From positions 1 through 64,000 of the forward strand of contig NZ_WJIC01000031.1 of NCBI RefSeq assembly GCF_009649815.1: a DNA stretch of 64,000 bases, in the 5' to 3' direction. Made by a program: the position numbers and the translations under genes. Position 1 is the first letter of the stretch. Every line of letters starts with the position of its first letter. Origin of the DNA: Nocardia sp. SYP-A9097 (GTDB lineage Bacteria > Actinomycetota > Actinomycetes > Mycobacteriales > Mycobacteriaceae). This document shows positions 1 through 8,961 of this stretch, piece by piece. The notes below the pieces were generated by a model. The model searched no databases. It saw nothing but the letters and a program-made list of their open reading frames with translations, and was not told where the DNA came from.

Positions 1-3000
1 GCACGGTACTCAAATACGTCGGCGATGTGCGTGATGACGGCGCGGTCGCCGATGCGCGCGGAAACCCCGCCCCCACCCCAGGCAACCCCACCGGAGGCAC
101 CCCCACCTCTGGCGCAAACGCACCCGCCGCGAGCGCACCCGCCGCAGGCGCAATACCCCCACCCAACTGACCCCCACCATCCCCAATACCAACGCCCGCC
201 CCCGCCGAGTGCGTCCGCGCCCCACCCTCATCCCCCAACCGAGGCAACGCCAAATCCGCCTCAGGCGTCACCGCACCCGAATCAGGTACGGGCACAGGCT
301 CACACCCCGGCGAATCGCCCTGACCCGGCTCAGGCGTCGGCTCAGGTTCCGGCTCGGGCTCGGGCTCCGGTTCAGGCTCGGGCTCGGGCTCCGGTTCAGG
401 CTCCGGCTCAGGTTCAGGCTCCGGCTCAGGTTCGGGCTCGGGTTCAGGCTCCGGCTCAGGTTCTGGCTCAGGTTCTGGCTCCGGCTCCGGCTCAGGTTCG
501 GGCTCAGGTTCGGGCTCAGGCTCAGGCTCAGGCTCCGGCTCCGGCTCAGGTTCGGGCTCAGGTTCGGGCTCCGGCTCAGGTTCGGGCTCAGGTTCGGGCT
601 CAGGTTCGGGCTCCGGCTCAGGTTCGGGCTCAGGTTCGGGCTCCGGCTCCGGCTCCGGCTCGGGTTCCGGCTCGGGTTCCGGCTCGGGTTCCGGTTCCGG
701 CTCGGGTTCCGGTTCCGGCTCCGGCTCCGGCTCGGGTTCCGGTTCCGGCTCCGGCTCGGGTTTCGGTTTCGGTTTCGGTTCGTCGCCGGGCCTCGGTTCC
801 CAAACGCTGTGGTCAGGCGCTTCCGGTGCCTCATACACCGCGATCGGCGGTATTCCGAAATACCTTGGGGTATACGGAATCTTCGACGTCGTATCGTAAA
901 CGTGCTCTTTCCCGACTCCCGGTGATTGCTCCCCTTCCGACCTCTCCTCGCTTTCCGACGACTGCTCGGGTTCCGACGACTGCTCAGGTTCCGGCGTCTC
1001 CTCGCTCTCCGGCGTCTCCTCGCTCTCCGGCGACTGCTCGGAGTCCGGCGCTGGCTCGTTCTCTGGCTTGGGCTGCCCAGCCTCCGGCTTCGGCTGTTCC
1101 GGTTCCGGTTCGGTTTGTTCGGCCTCCGGTTTGGGTTGGGGGCGTGCGGGTTCGGCCGGCGGTATTGGGCCGGTGTTGTTCTGCTGGTACCGATCGAAGT
1201 CGTCGCCCAGCTTCCTGCGCGTATCGATGAGGTCATTCATGCGCTGGTCGAGCACGTCATGTTTGACGAAATGCTCCGCCGGACCCAGATTCTCATCGTT
1301 CAGCGCGGTGAATTCGCCCTCCAAAGCCTCCAGCTTCTTCATGAACGCATCCATGCCCGCTCGCCGCATCTGCTCCGCACTCATCCCATCGGGATCAACG
1401 CCAAGCTTCCGCACCTGATCACGCATCGAATCGAGCGCAGCATTAGACTCCTGCCGCCGCCCCTCGGCTTCCGGCTCAGGCTGCTCAGCCTCGGGCTTCG
1501 ACTGTTCCGCTGCCGGTTTCGGCTGTTCGGTCTCCGACTTGGGCTGTTCGGCTTGGGGTTTCGGCTGTTCCGGCTCCGGTTTCGGTGGGGTGGGGTCGGC
1601 GGGCTTCTCTTGGTCGATCGCTTGGCGGTAGCGGTCCAGATCGGCGCCCAGCTGTTGGCGGACATCCCGTAGGTCACGCATCTCCTGGTCGAGGCGATCC
1701 TTGATCTCGAAGTGCTCGCGCGGTCCGAGGCCCGCGTCGTCGAGTGCCTTGAATTCGCCTTCCAGCCTTTGCAGCTCGCGCATATAACCGTTCATGCCCT
1801 CGCGGCGCATCCGCTCGGGACTCATCCCGTCGGGGTCGATACCGAGCTTGCGCAGTTGCTCCCGCATCGAATCGAGCGCGGCCTCCGACTCCTTCGGCTG
1901 CGCCACTTCGGGACTGGGCTGCTCGGCTTCAGACTCGAGCTGCTCTGCCTCCGGCTTGGGCTGCTCCGCTTCCGGCTTCGACTGTTCCGCTTCCGGTTTC
2001 GGTTGATCGGCCTCGGGCTTCGGCTGCTCGGGTTCCGAATTGGACTGTTCGGGTTCAGGTTTCGGTTGGGAGACCTCCGGCTGGGGTTCGGGTTGGTTGG
2101 TGGTCGGGGCGCTTTCGTCGGGGGTGGAGGGTTTGGGGGCTTCGGCGTCGGTGTTGGTGGCCTGGACCGGGGATTCGGGGGTGGGGTCGCCCTCGAGGGT
2201 GGGCTGACGTTCTGGGACGCCGGCGCGAGGCTCTTGAGGGGCGGTGCCCTTTTCGGGGGTGGCCGAGCGCGGCGGGGTTGCCGATTCCGCAGGTTTGGGT
2301 GCGGTCGGCTGGGAGCGGGATTCACCCGACACGGGCGGGGTGGCGTGGGGCGGCGCGGTACCGGCGGGCTGGTGCGGGTTCGGGGCCGCGGCGGGGATCG
2401 GCGCTGGTTGCGCCGGCGAGGCCGAATCCTCCGAATGCTGTTCGGCGGGCACCGCTTTCGGCTCGGCCGACACCTCACCACCCGGCGGCGCGGCAGCGGG
2501 CTGGTTCGGCTGCTCCGAGGCGGGCTGAGCCGCATTCCCCGGCGCGGGCTCCGGCTGGGCCTCGTGCTCCTTCGCAGACTCGGCCGGCGGCTGAACCTGC
2601 TTCTCCTGCACAGGCTCCGGCTGCGCCTCATGCTCCTTCGCAGACTCGGCCGGCGGCTGAACCTCCTTCTCCTGCACAGGCTCGGGCTGCGCCTCATGCT
2701 CCTTCGCAGACTCGGCCGGCGGCTGAACCTCCTTCTCCTGCACAGGCTCCGGCTGCGCCTCATGCTCCTTCGCAGGCTCGGGTTGGGTCTCGTGCTCGTT
2801 GACCGGCTCGGATTGGGTCTCGTGCTCGTTGACCGGCTCGGGTTGAGGTTCGTGCTCCTTGGGTGGGGCAGCGGTTTCTTCTCCGTTGGGATGGGGGGTG
2901 GAGCCGTCGCCGCCGTTTTCGGATCGTGGTGGGTTGGTTTCCCTTGTGCTCGTGTTGGTTTCGGTGGTGTTCGGGCCGGATTCGCCGGTTTGAGGGGTGT

Positions 3001-4069
3001 TCGCGCGTGGGGCGGCCGAGGGGTCCCCAGCGGCGGGAGGTGCTGCGGGGTAGGCGGATTGGGAGTGGGTGGAGGGCGATTCCGGGCGGGGGGTGGTGCC
3101 GTCGGGGCCGCCGAAATTGGTGCCGTCGGGGGCGGTGTAGCGGAGGCCGCCGGGGGCGTGGGCTCCGGAGGTGGGGTGGCGGAAGCCCTTTGTGCCGCCG
3201 GTTAGGGCGCCGAAGATGGCGCCGTTGGTTAGGAGGCGGGGGTCCCAGGTGAAGCCGTTGATTGCGCCGCCTACGCCCCAGGCGCCGACCGCGCCGATCA
3301 TGCCTGCACCGGCGCCTACCGCCGCGCCGCGGAACATGTTGGGAATGCGGGAGTCTGGGAGGGGGAGGTGTTTCGCGCCCTTGCCGAGGAGGTCTCCGGC
3401 GGGGCCGCCTATCGCGCCTGCGGCCGCGGCGGTGAGGGCGGTGTTGCCTACGCGCTTCCAGTCGACGTCTTTGCGGTGGCCCGCGGCCATTTGGCCGAGT
3501 TGGATGGCGAGGTCTTGGCCCGCGCCCAGGCCGGTGCTGATCACAACGTGTTTCGCGGTGAATTTCACCAGGGCCTTGAAGGCCATCTTCATGACTTCGC
3601 GGGCGATCGCGCTGATCGAGCGGCCGGCCAGCTGACGGATCGCCACGCGTGTGGCCGCCACCGCGGCAGCCTCGACGGCGGGGGCGGTGGGTGGAAAGCA
3701 CCAGGCGGCAACGAGTTCGACGGCCAGCATGGCCAGAGAGCTGATCACCAGGATTTTGGTGTACTCGATTTCGGTGCCGAGGGCGTCCGCGCCATCGGCG
3801 ACCGATTCGAGGATTTTCGCGAATTCTTCCAGGGACTGTGGGCCGTGGTCGAGTTCGTCGAGGGACTTGCTCATCTTCTCGATGCCCTCGCCCCACGGGT
3901 AGGCGGCGAGTGTGGCGTTCTTGGCATCCGCCAGCTCGTCGAGCAGATCACGGACTTCTCTTGCGGCCGTGCGCCAGTCGGTGCCGATGGCCCACATCTG
4001 GTCTTCGTCGCCTTCGGGCCAGTCCGACCCGGCGACCCAGCCCAGGACATCGGGTAGGTCGAATCCCAA
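1..4069 (-). CDS. WXG/T7SS polymorphic toxin-like protein, C-terminus beyond left edge
   Basis: This open frame starts at a TTG (4069) six bases after the WXG100 stop and stays open to the left edge, about 1356 codons. Residues 1-310 form an alpha-helical, Gly/Ala-rich N-terminal region of the kind found in actinobacterial WXG-like secreted toxins (CpnT-like NTD). Residues about 310-430 are Pro/Gly-rich. Residues 434-499 are three near-identical 22-residue repeats (66-bp DNA units). Two related helical modules of about 88 residues follow (about 727-817 and 870-960; both contain DSMR, LEGEF and LGP). Residues about 1097-1245 are Glu-Pro dipeptide repeats. No toxin domain is visible and the C-terminus lies outside the window. 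Coding signal seems to move to another frame in the last 60 bp (see findings). Family membership is inferred from the N-terminus and the WXG100 neighbour. The TTG start is the only candidate near the previous stop. Confidence 0.75.
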   Translation of the reverse strand, partial: MGFDLPDVLGWVAGSDWPEGDEDQMWAIGTDWRTAAREVRDLLDELADAKNATLAAYPWGEGIEKMSKSLDELDHGPQSLEEFAKILESVADGADALGTEIEYTKILVISSLAMLAVELVAAWCFPPTAPAVEAAAVAATRVAIRQLAGRSISAIAREVMKMAFKALVKFTAKHVVISTGLGAGQDLAIQLGQMAAGHRKDVDWKRVGNTALTAAAAGAIGGPAGDLLGKGAKHLPLPDSRIPNMFRGAAVGAGAGMIGAVGAWGVGGAINGFTWDPRLLTNGAIFGALTGGTKGFRHPTSGAHAPGGLRYTAPDGTNFGGPDGTTPRPESPSTHSQSAYPAAPPAAGDPSAAPRANTPQTGESGPNTTETNTSTRETNPPRSENGGDGSTPHPNGEETAAPPKEHEPQPEPVNEHETQSEPVNEHETQPEPAKEHEAQPEPVQEKEVQPPAESAKEHEAQPEPVQEKEVQPPAESAKEHEAQPEPVQEKQVQPPAESAKEHEAQPEPAPGNAAQPASEQPNQPAAAPPGGEVSAEPKAVPAEQHSEDSASPAQPAPIPAAAPNPHQPAGTAPPHATPPVSGESRSQPTAPKPAESATPPRSATPEKGTAPQEPRAGVPERQPTLEGDPTPESPVQATNTDAEAPKPSTPDESAPTTNQPEPQPEVSQPKPEPEQSNSEPEQPKPEADQPKPEAEQSKPEAEQPKPEAEQLESEAEQPSPEVAQPKESEAALDSMREQLRKLGIDPDGMSPERMRREGMNGYMRELQRLEGEFKALDDAGLGPREHFEIKDRLDQEMRDLRDVRQQLGADLDRYRQAIDQEKPADPTPPKPEPEQPKPQAEQPKSETEQPKPAAEQSKPEAEQPEPEAEGRRQESNAALDSMRDQVRKLGVDPDGMSAEQMRRAGMDAFMKKLEALEGEFTALNDENLGPAEHFVKHDVLDQRMNDLIDTRRKLGDDFDRYQQNNTGPIPPAEPARPQPKPEAEQTEPEPEQPKPEAGQPKPENEPAPDSEQSPESEETPESEETPEPEQSSEPEQSSESEERSEGEQSPGVGKEHVYDTTSKIPYTPRYFGIPPIAVYEAPEAPDHSVWEPRPGDEPKPKPKPEPEPEPEPEPEPEPEPEPEPEPEPEPEPEPEPEPEPEPEPEPEPEPEPEPEPEPEPEPEPEPEPEPEPEPEPEPEPEPEPEPEPEPEPEPEPEPEPEPEPEPEPEPEPEPEPEPEPEPEPEPEPEPEPEPEPEPEPEPEPTPEPGQGDSPGCEPVPVPDSGAVTPEADLALPRLGDEGGARTHSAGAGVGIGDGGGQLGGGIAPAAGALAAGAFAPEVGVPPVGLPGVGAGFPRASATAPSSRTSPTYLSTV
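335..780 (-). repeat. Glu-Pro dipeptide low-complexity tract
   Basis: The minus strand reads almost uninterrupted alternating Glu-Pro codons (GAG/GAA with CCG/CCT/CCC), moving to Lys-Pro near 760-780. It probably forms an extended rigid linker before the C-terminal domain that lies outside the window. The tract produces long spurious open frames on both strands. Confidence 0.85.
2573..2770 (-). repeat. Three 66-bp tandem repeats inside the toxin-like gene
   Basis: Three near-identical 66-bp units (2573-2638, 2639-2704, 2705-2770) encode a 22-residue module rich in Glu, Gln and Pro, containing QPEPVQEKE and QPPAES. More degenerate EHETQ/EPVNEH units continue toward higher coordinates. The length is a multiple of three, so unit gain or loss keeps the frame. 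Confidence 0.85.
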
Positions 4070-4074
4070 AGCCG

Positions 4075-4395
4075 TTACGCCCGACCGAAACCGCGGCGAT
4101 TACGCTGCTCGATACCGTCCAGCAGCGTGGCGGCATCGTGCTGCCCGTCCGAATACGACTTGAATGTTGTTGCCAGATGGGTGAATCCGGTCTTCAAGTT
4201 CTCGTGGGCAGCCTTGTAGCCCTGATCTCCTTCGGCGAAGGTCGCGCCGTAGCTGTCATTGCCCCACGCATCACCCTTCGCGGACAGCGAGGACTCCAGC
4301 CGGTTCAGAATGCCGGTGAGCCGGACATTCAGCTGATCCATCTTCCCTGCGGCACCGCGCAATTCGCTCGTGCTCGCACCGACCTTCGACGCCAC
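4075..4395 (-). CDS. WXG100-family type VII secretion protein
   Basis: A 106-residue helical protein of ESAT-6/WXG100 size. Two amphipathic helices flank a turn containing AWGNDSYG, the Nocardia-type form of the WxG motif. Proteins of this family are secreted by ESX/type VII systems, usually as helical-hairpin dimers or with a larger partner. It lies directly upstream of the large toxin-like gene, with six bases between stop and start, so the two are probably co-transcribed and co-secreted. GTG at 4395 is preferred over the GTG at 4401 because a GGAGGA ribosome site at 4402-4407 sits six bases upstream of the former and touches the latter. The gene is well supported; secretion is inferred from family. 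Confidence 0.85.
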   Translation of the reverse strand: MASKVGASTSELRGAAGKMDQLNVRLTGILNRLESSLSAKGDAWGNDSYGATFAEGDQGYKAAHENLKTGFTHLATTFKSYSDGQHDAATLLDGIEQRNRRGFGRA

Positions 4396-4538
4396 CGCCA
4401 CTCCTCCAACACATTCGACCGGAGTAGGACGGTCTCATGAGCCGAACAGCGGTGAACAGCGATAGGAAGCGGAATTGACGCGTCCCTGACATCTCCTGCG
4501 GCACAACCCATTCCGCTTTGACGAGTTGTTTACACAGC

Positions 4539-4577
4539 GAACGAGCCCGCCATCCACCTGGGATGACGGGCTCGTTC
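4539..4577 (-). terminator. Hairpin downstream of the MTB12-like lipoprotein gene
   Basis: A perfect 11-bp stem (GAACGAGCCCG at 4539-4549 with CGGGCTCGTTC at 4567-4577) lies just past the stop of the gene ending at 4598. No strong U-tract follows, so it may be a Rho-assisted or L-shaped terminator. Confidence 0.55.
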
Positions 4578-4597
4578 GGGAAGAACTTCGGGAAGAA

Positions 4598-5098
4598 CTA
4601 CGAGCAGGCCGGGGAGACCTGGTTCGCGAGAGACAGCATGTTGCAGATCCATTCCTTCTGGACCTTCCACTTGCCGTCCTCGGCCACGAACGGCACCACG
4701 GCGCTCTGCGGCGCGCCACCGGCCACGGCGACCTGCGCGTCGGCGGTCAGCGTGCCATTGCCCAGATCGGTGACACCGGTGACGGTGATGGTGGCCTGGT
4801 TCTGCTTGTACGCCTCGATCATTCGCGAGGGCAGGTTCGGGTCGGCGGCAACGCCCTGCAGCTGATCGAGCTTCTCCGAGTCCGGCACGCTCGGGTCGAG
4901 CGCCTTCTGCAGTTCGGCGTTCAGGTCCGCCGCGGTCGGGGCCGGCGGGTAGTTCTGAGCTGCCGTCGTCTGCGACGTAGAGGTCTTCGCGGGCTTGGTG
5001 CTCTCCTTCTTGTCACCGCTGCCACACGCCGACAGCCCGAGTACGGTCACGACAGCCAGCGTGGCAACCGCGATACGTCCAGTATTCTGAAGCTTCAA
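4598..5098 (-). CDS. Lipoprotein of the MTB12-like (CFP-2) family
   Basis: A 166-residue exported lipoprotein. Residues 1-25 are a lipoprotein signal peptide with lipobox LSAC (Cys25), then a Ser/Thr/Lys-rich linker, then a domain from about residue 50 beginning PPAPTAADLNAELQ, like the C-terminal domain of the mycobacterial low-molecular-weight antigen MTB12. The domain is thought to be an NTF2-like fold. The start is set at TTG 5098 because AAAGGA lies seven bases upstream and this gives a normal signal peptide; the upstream ATG at 5236 would add 46 Arg-rich residues without signal character. It appears monocistronic. Function in this family is not established. The signal peptide is clear; the family assignment is moderately sure. 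Confidence 0.75.
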   Translation of the reverse strand: MKLQNTGRIAVATLAVVTVLGLSACGSGDKKESTKPAKTSTSQTTAAQNYPPAPTAADLNAELQKALDPSVPDSEKLDQLQGVAADPNLPSRMIEAYKQNQATITVTGVTDLGNGTLTADAQVAVAGGAPQSAVVPFVAEDGKWKVQKEWICNMLSLANQVSPACS

Positions 5099-5304
5099 CT
5101 GCTCGTCCTTTGCGTTCGAGTAGGTCCGTTCGACAAACGTGTCAGCGCGACAACCCGACCGGCGACGCTGCACGACGACACAGAGGCTACCAACGAGGTC
5201 CGGGAGAAGCAGACTCCGAACACGCTGCGACGGCACTTTCAGTCCGAATCCTCATAATTGACGTATTCGTCCCTTAGTCCAGGGGCCGCCGACCGGTGTG
5301 CCGT

Positions 5305-6786
5305 TCACCCCAGACTGCCGAGCGGATCGGCCCGCGTCAGCGCCGGATCATCGGCCGAGAACGTGCGCGCCGCACCAGGTCCGGTGGAGCGGGTCTCGAA
5401 ACGCACGGTCACCACCCCGTGTCCAGCCCCCTGCACCCAACCGTGCCCGAACTCGGGATGCGCGACATCCAGTCCCGGATACCAGGTTTCGGTGGCGAAC
5501 GAGCGCGTAGCGGGCGGCACCTCCGGCACCGGCCCCGCGGCCACACCCGAAGTCGGCTCCTCCGAAACCGATTCACCCGTATCGACGGCCAAGCGCGGGG
5601 AGGCGGAGCGGTCCAATTCCGGGAAAAGCGATTCCTGCCGAATCTCCGACAGCCCAGCGAAACCCACACCGACCAGGCGAATCGGCCCCAACTCCACCGG
5701 ATCGATGGCCGACCGCTGCGCCGCCGCGGTGAGCGTGGCCAGATCCTCGGTGGCATAGGGCAGCGTCGAGGACCGCGTCACGATACTCATATCCGCGCGT
5801 TTGAGTTTGAGCACCACGGTGCGCGCCGCCCGCCCATCGGCAATGAGCCGCCGATGCGCGTGCGCGGCCATGGCATCGATGGCCGGGCGCAGCTGCGGCA
5901 GGGTGACGATATCGGTCTCATAGGTGGTTTCGGCACTGATCTGCTTGGCCTCGGCCCGCTCGGCCACCGGCCGATCATCGATACCCCGGGCCAGCCGATG
6001 CAGCGAAATCCCCATCGCCCCACCCAGAATCGAGGACGCCTCGGACTCCGGTAGCGCCGCCAGCGCCCCCACCGTCTCGATTCCCAGTGTGCGCAAACGG
6101 CTTTCGGCGACCGGCCCGATCCCCCACAGCCGCCGCACCGGTAGCGCCGCCAGGAATCGCTGCTGCTCACCGGGCGATATAACCCGCACCCCATCGGGTT
6201 TGGCCATATCGGAGGCGATCTTGGCCAACTGCTTACCGCTCCCCGCCCCGACCGAGGCCACCAGCCCGGTGCGTTCGCGCACCAGCGCCCGCAGCTCCTC
6301 ACAGAATCGCAGCACCTCATCGGCTGTGGCCCCGGCCAATTCGGCGGGCTCACCGAACGCCTCGTCGAAGGAGAGCGTCTCCAGCACCGGAATCAGGGAC
6401 CGCATGGCCTCGAACACCTGCCCGCTGAGCTCGCCGTATACCGCCCCGCGCGGCGGCACCACCACCACATTCCCGCCTACCAGCCGCCGCGCCTGATGCA
6501 TGGGCATGGCCGACCGCGCCCCGAACACCCGCGCCTCGTACGACGCGCCCGCCACCACGCCGCGCCCGCCCATACCGCCGACGAGTACCGGCCGCCCGCG
6601 CAGTGTCGGCCTGGTCAACTGCTCGACCGAGGCGAAGAAGGCGTCCATATCCATATGCAGCACCCAGCGCCGGCCGCGCTGATTGTTCGCTGTGTGGCCG
6701 CTCGGGGTTAACTGTGCGTCCGCCACGCCGCCCACACCCGGCGCGCCGGACGCGCTCGCACCGGCGCGGGCGCTGCGACCAGGCAT
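5305..6786 (-). CDS. dinB: DNA polymerase IV (Y-family translesion polymerase)
   Basis: A Y-family polymerase of about 493 residues that copies past DNA lesions. The first acidic motif HMDMDAFFASVEQ (Asp46, Asp48) and the second LSFDEAFGE (Asp141, Glu142) give the metal-binding carboxylates. YEARVFGARSAMPMHQARRL is the finger motif, and the helix-hairpin-helix thumb GIGPVAESRLRTLGI and a little-finger domain follow. The C-terminus after about residue 370 is a longer Gly/Pro-rich actinobacterial extension with no clear beta-clamp motif seen. ATG 6786 is chosen because GGGAG lies four bases upstream; a GTG at 6843 would add 19 residues. It diverges from galU with about 100 bp between starts. 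No LexA box was identified. Confidence 0.93.
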   Translation of the reverse strand: MPGRSARAGASASGAPGVGGVADAQLTPSGHTANNQRGRRWVLHMDMDAFFASVEQLTRPTLRGRPVLVGGMGGRGVVAGASYEARVFGARSAMPMHQARRLVGGNVVVVPPRGAVYGELSGQVFEAMRSLIPVLETLSFDEAFGEPAELAGATADEVLRFCEELRALVRERTGLVASVGAGSGKQLAKIASDMAKPDGVRVISPGEQQRFLAALPVRRLWGIGPVAESRLRTLGIETVGALAALPESEASSILGGAMGISLHRLARGIDDRPVAERAEAKQISAETTYETDIVTLPQLRPAIDAMAAHAHRRLIADGRAARTVVLKLKRADMSIVTRSSTLPYATEDLATLTAAAQRSAIDPVELGPIRLVGVGFAGLSEIRQESLFPELDRSASPRLAVDTGESVSEEPTSGVAAGPVPEVPPATRSFATETWYPGLDVAHPEFGHGWVQGAGHGVVTVRFETRSTGPGAARTFSADDPALTRADPLGSLG

Positions 6787-6884
6787 AACGCTCCCATCGG
6801 CGTGGCGGGCAGAGGTGTTCACCTTCGGGAATCTACGCGCCACTACCGACAGGTTCGGGCACCCCGATGTGTGATGATCGGTCC

Positions 6885-7763
6885 ATGACGATTCGCAAGG
6901 CCGTGATTCCCGCGGCGGGCATCGGCTCCCGCCTGTTGCCGCTCACCAAGGCGATCCCGAAGGAGATGCTCCCGGTCGGCGACAAGCCGGTCATCGAGCA
7001 CACGGTCCGCGAGCTGGTCGCCTCCGGCATCACCGATATCACCATTGTGGTGAGCGGTGGAAAGTCATTGATCCAGGACCACTTCCGGCCCAATCCGGCG
7101 CTGGTGGCGCAGCTGCGCGCGGACGGCAAGGCCGCCTACGCCGATGCCGTCGAGGAGGTCGGCGAGCTCAGCCGTCGCGGTCACATCACCTATCTGGACC
7201 AGCACGGCCCCTACGGCAATGGCACGCCCGTCCTGAATGCCGCCCGCAACCTGGGCGACGAACCCATGCTGGTGCTCTGGCCCGATGACGTCTTCGTCGC
7301 CGGTGTACCCCGCGCCCAGCAGCTCATCGACGCCTACGAGAAGACCGACGCGCCGGTACTCGCCCTCATGCCCATGGACCCGTGCGAATCTCAGCGCTAC
7401 GGCGTGCCGGTGGTGGAGGAAACCATCGGCGAGGGTCTCATGCGCATCAGCGGTCTGAAGGAGAAGCCCAAGCCCACGGACGCGCCGTCCAGCTACGCGG
7501 CCATCGGCGGCTATGTGGTGACACCGGGCATTATCGCGGAGCTGCGCCGCCAGGTGGACAACTGGTACACGCACGGCACCGGCGAGGTCTACCTCACCGA
7601 TGCCATCAATGTCTTCGCGGCCGAGAATCCGGTGTACGGCCAGGTGATTCGCGGTAACTGGTACGACACCGGCAATCCGGCCGACTACCTGGTGGCCCAA
7701 TTCGCCTCCGCCCTGGCGCATCCCGAGTACGGTCCACTGCTGCGCGGCATCGTCAACAACTGA
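6885..7763 (+). CDS. galU: UTP--glucose-1-phosphate uridylyltransferase
   Basis: A 292-residue nucleotidyltransferase that makes UDP-glucose from UTP and glucose-1-phosphate, supplying trehalose, glycolipid and wall polysaccharide synthesis in the cytoplasm. The N-terminal signature AAGIGSRLLPLTKAIPKEML (about residues 10-29) is the canonical Rossmann-like nucleotide loop, followed by DKPVIEHTV and later VLWPDDVF, the metal-binding Asp region. Length is typical for GalU. The ATG at 6885 begins MTIRKAVIPAAG, the usual family N-terminus; an ATG at 6867 in the same frame would add six residues. It is transcribed divergently from dinB and stands alone. Identification is secure. Confidence 0.96.
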   Translation: MTIRKAVIPAAGIGSRLLPLTKAIPKEMLPVGDKPVIEHTVRELVASGITDITIVVSGGKSLIQDHFRPNPALVAQLRADGKAAYADAVEEVGELSRRGHITYLDQHGPYGNGTPVLNAARNLGDEPMLVLWPDDVFVAGVPRAQQLIDAYEKTDAPVLALMPMDPCESQRYGVPVVEETIGEGLMRISGLKEKPKPTDAPSSYAAIGGYVVTPGIIAELRRQVDNWYTHGTGEVYLTDAINVFAAENPVYGQVIRGNWYDTGNPADYLVAQFASALAHPEYGPLLRGIVNN

Positions 7764-7883
7764 TCCCACTCACCGAACGCGTTCCGAACCCGCCGGTATC
7801 GAATTTGCCGAATCCCGTAACACCGGGGCAACATTCGTCGATCATCCAGACTGGATCCTGCCGACTAGTTTGGGAGTTCGGTT

Positions 7884-8957
7884 TTGCTACGCGGTGCTAC
7901 CCTTTCGCACGAAACAGCTCTACGAGCAGCGGCTCTCACCGCCGCCGCCTGTCTGCTCACCGCGTCATTCACCGCGCTGACGGCCACCGCGGCGCCGCCC
8001 GACCCGATCACCAGCACGGCAACCCTTTCCAGCACACCGGTTTCCGAGGACGGCTCCCGGATCACGCACTTCGAGGTCCGGGACGCCCGCAATCTCACCC
8101 TGCACGTGCGCTCGGCCGCCATGGACGCCGAGTACACCGTGGAGGTGCAGCGCCCCGCCGACGCCTCGGCTCCGCGCCCGGTGCTCTACCTGCTCAATGG
8201 TGCCGGGGGCGGCCAGGATACGGCGAACTGGAAGCGCAATACCGATGCCACTCAGTTCTTCGCCGATAAGAACGTGAATGTGGTCATGCCGATCGGCGGC
8301 GCGTTCAGCTATTACACCGATTGGCGCGCAGACGATCCCAAGCTGGGCGTGAACAAGTGGAAGACCTTCCTCACCGAGGAGCTGCCCCCGCTCATCGACG
8401 GGGCCTTGAACGGCAATGGTTTACGCGCCATCGTGGGCATGTCCATGTCGGGCACCTCGGTACTGCAGCTGCCCATCGCCAAACCCGGGCTCTATCGGGC
8501 GGTCGCGGCCTACAGCGGTTGCGCGCAGATCAGCGATCCGATCGGGCGTAAATTCGCCGAGCTGGTGGTCTCCATCGGCGGCGGCAATCCGGCGAATATG
8601 TATGGGCCCGATACCGATCCGGAGTGGGCGGAGAACGATCCGTACGTGCACGCCGAGGACCTGCGCGGCCTCGAACTGTATATCTCCAATGGCAGCGGCC
8701 TGCCCGGGAAGCACGACAATCTGACCGATGTACGCAGCCTCGGCCCCGCCGACGGCGGCATTATGCAGCAGCTGCTGGTGGGCGGCATTCTGGAGGCGGC
8801 CAGCGACTGGTGCGCCCGGAATCTGCAGACCAAGCTGGAGCAGTTGGAGATTCCCGCCACCTTCGAGATCAGTGAGGCGGGCACGCACTCCTGGGGTTAC
8901 TGGGAGGATGCGTTGCGCGCGTCCTGGCCGGTGCTGGCCAAGGGGCTGGAGCTGTAA
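7884..8957 (+). CDS. Antigen-85-like mycolyltransferase/esterase, secreted
   Basis: A 357-residue exported alpha/beta hydrolase. A signal peptide covers about residues 1-37 (hydrophobic stretch ending ATAAPP). The body matches the Ag85/FbpA mycolyltransferase family: FSYYTDW near residue 141 (compare Ag85 FYSDW), nucleophile Ser187 in GMSMSG, and the catalytic His in THSWGYWEDAL near the C-terminus, the same arrangement as Ag85 HSWEYW. Such enzymes move mycolic acids onto trehalose and arabinogalactan outside the membrane. TTG 7884 is chosen because GGGAG is seven bases upstream and no ATG precedes the signal peptide. It is tail-to-tail with the next gene, four bases apart. Whether it is a true mycolyltransferase or only an esterase cannot be told from sequence. 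Confidence 0.88.
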   Translation: MLRGATLSHETALRAAALTAAACLLTASFTALTATAAPPDPITSTATLSSTPVSEDGSRITHFEVRDARNLTLHVRSAAMDAEYTVEVQRPADASAPRPVLYLLNGAGGGQDTANWKRNTDATQFFADKNVNVVMPIGGAFSYYTDWRADDPKLGVNKWKTFLTEELPPLIDGALNGNGLRAIVGMSMSGTSVLQLPIAKPGLYRAVAAYSGCAQISDPIGRKFAELVVSIGGGNPANMYGPDTDPEWAENDPYVHAEDLRGLELYISNGSGLPGKHDNLTDVRSLGPADGGIMQQLLVGGILEAASDWCARNLQTKLEQLEIPATFEISEAGTHSWGYWEDALRASWPVLAKGLEL

Positions 8958-8961
8958 AGCC

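Noticed and set aside
25..1230. Long plus-strand frame with Ala/Pro/Val/Gln/Arg repeats
   Set aside because: It is the complement of the Glu-Pro repeat tract; no start signal or family; the minus frame has coherent domains.
1822..2763. Minus-strand Arg/Ser/Pro-rich frame
   Set aside because: Shadow of the toxin-like gene in another frame; unnatural composition.
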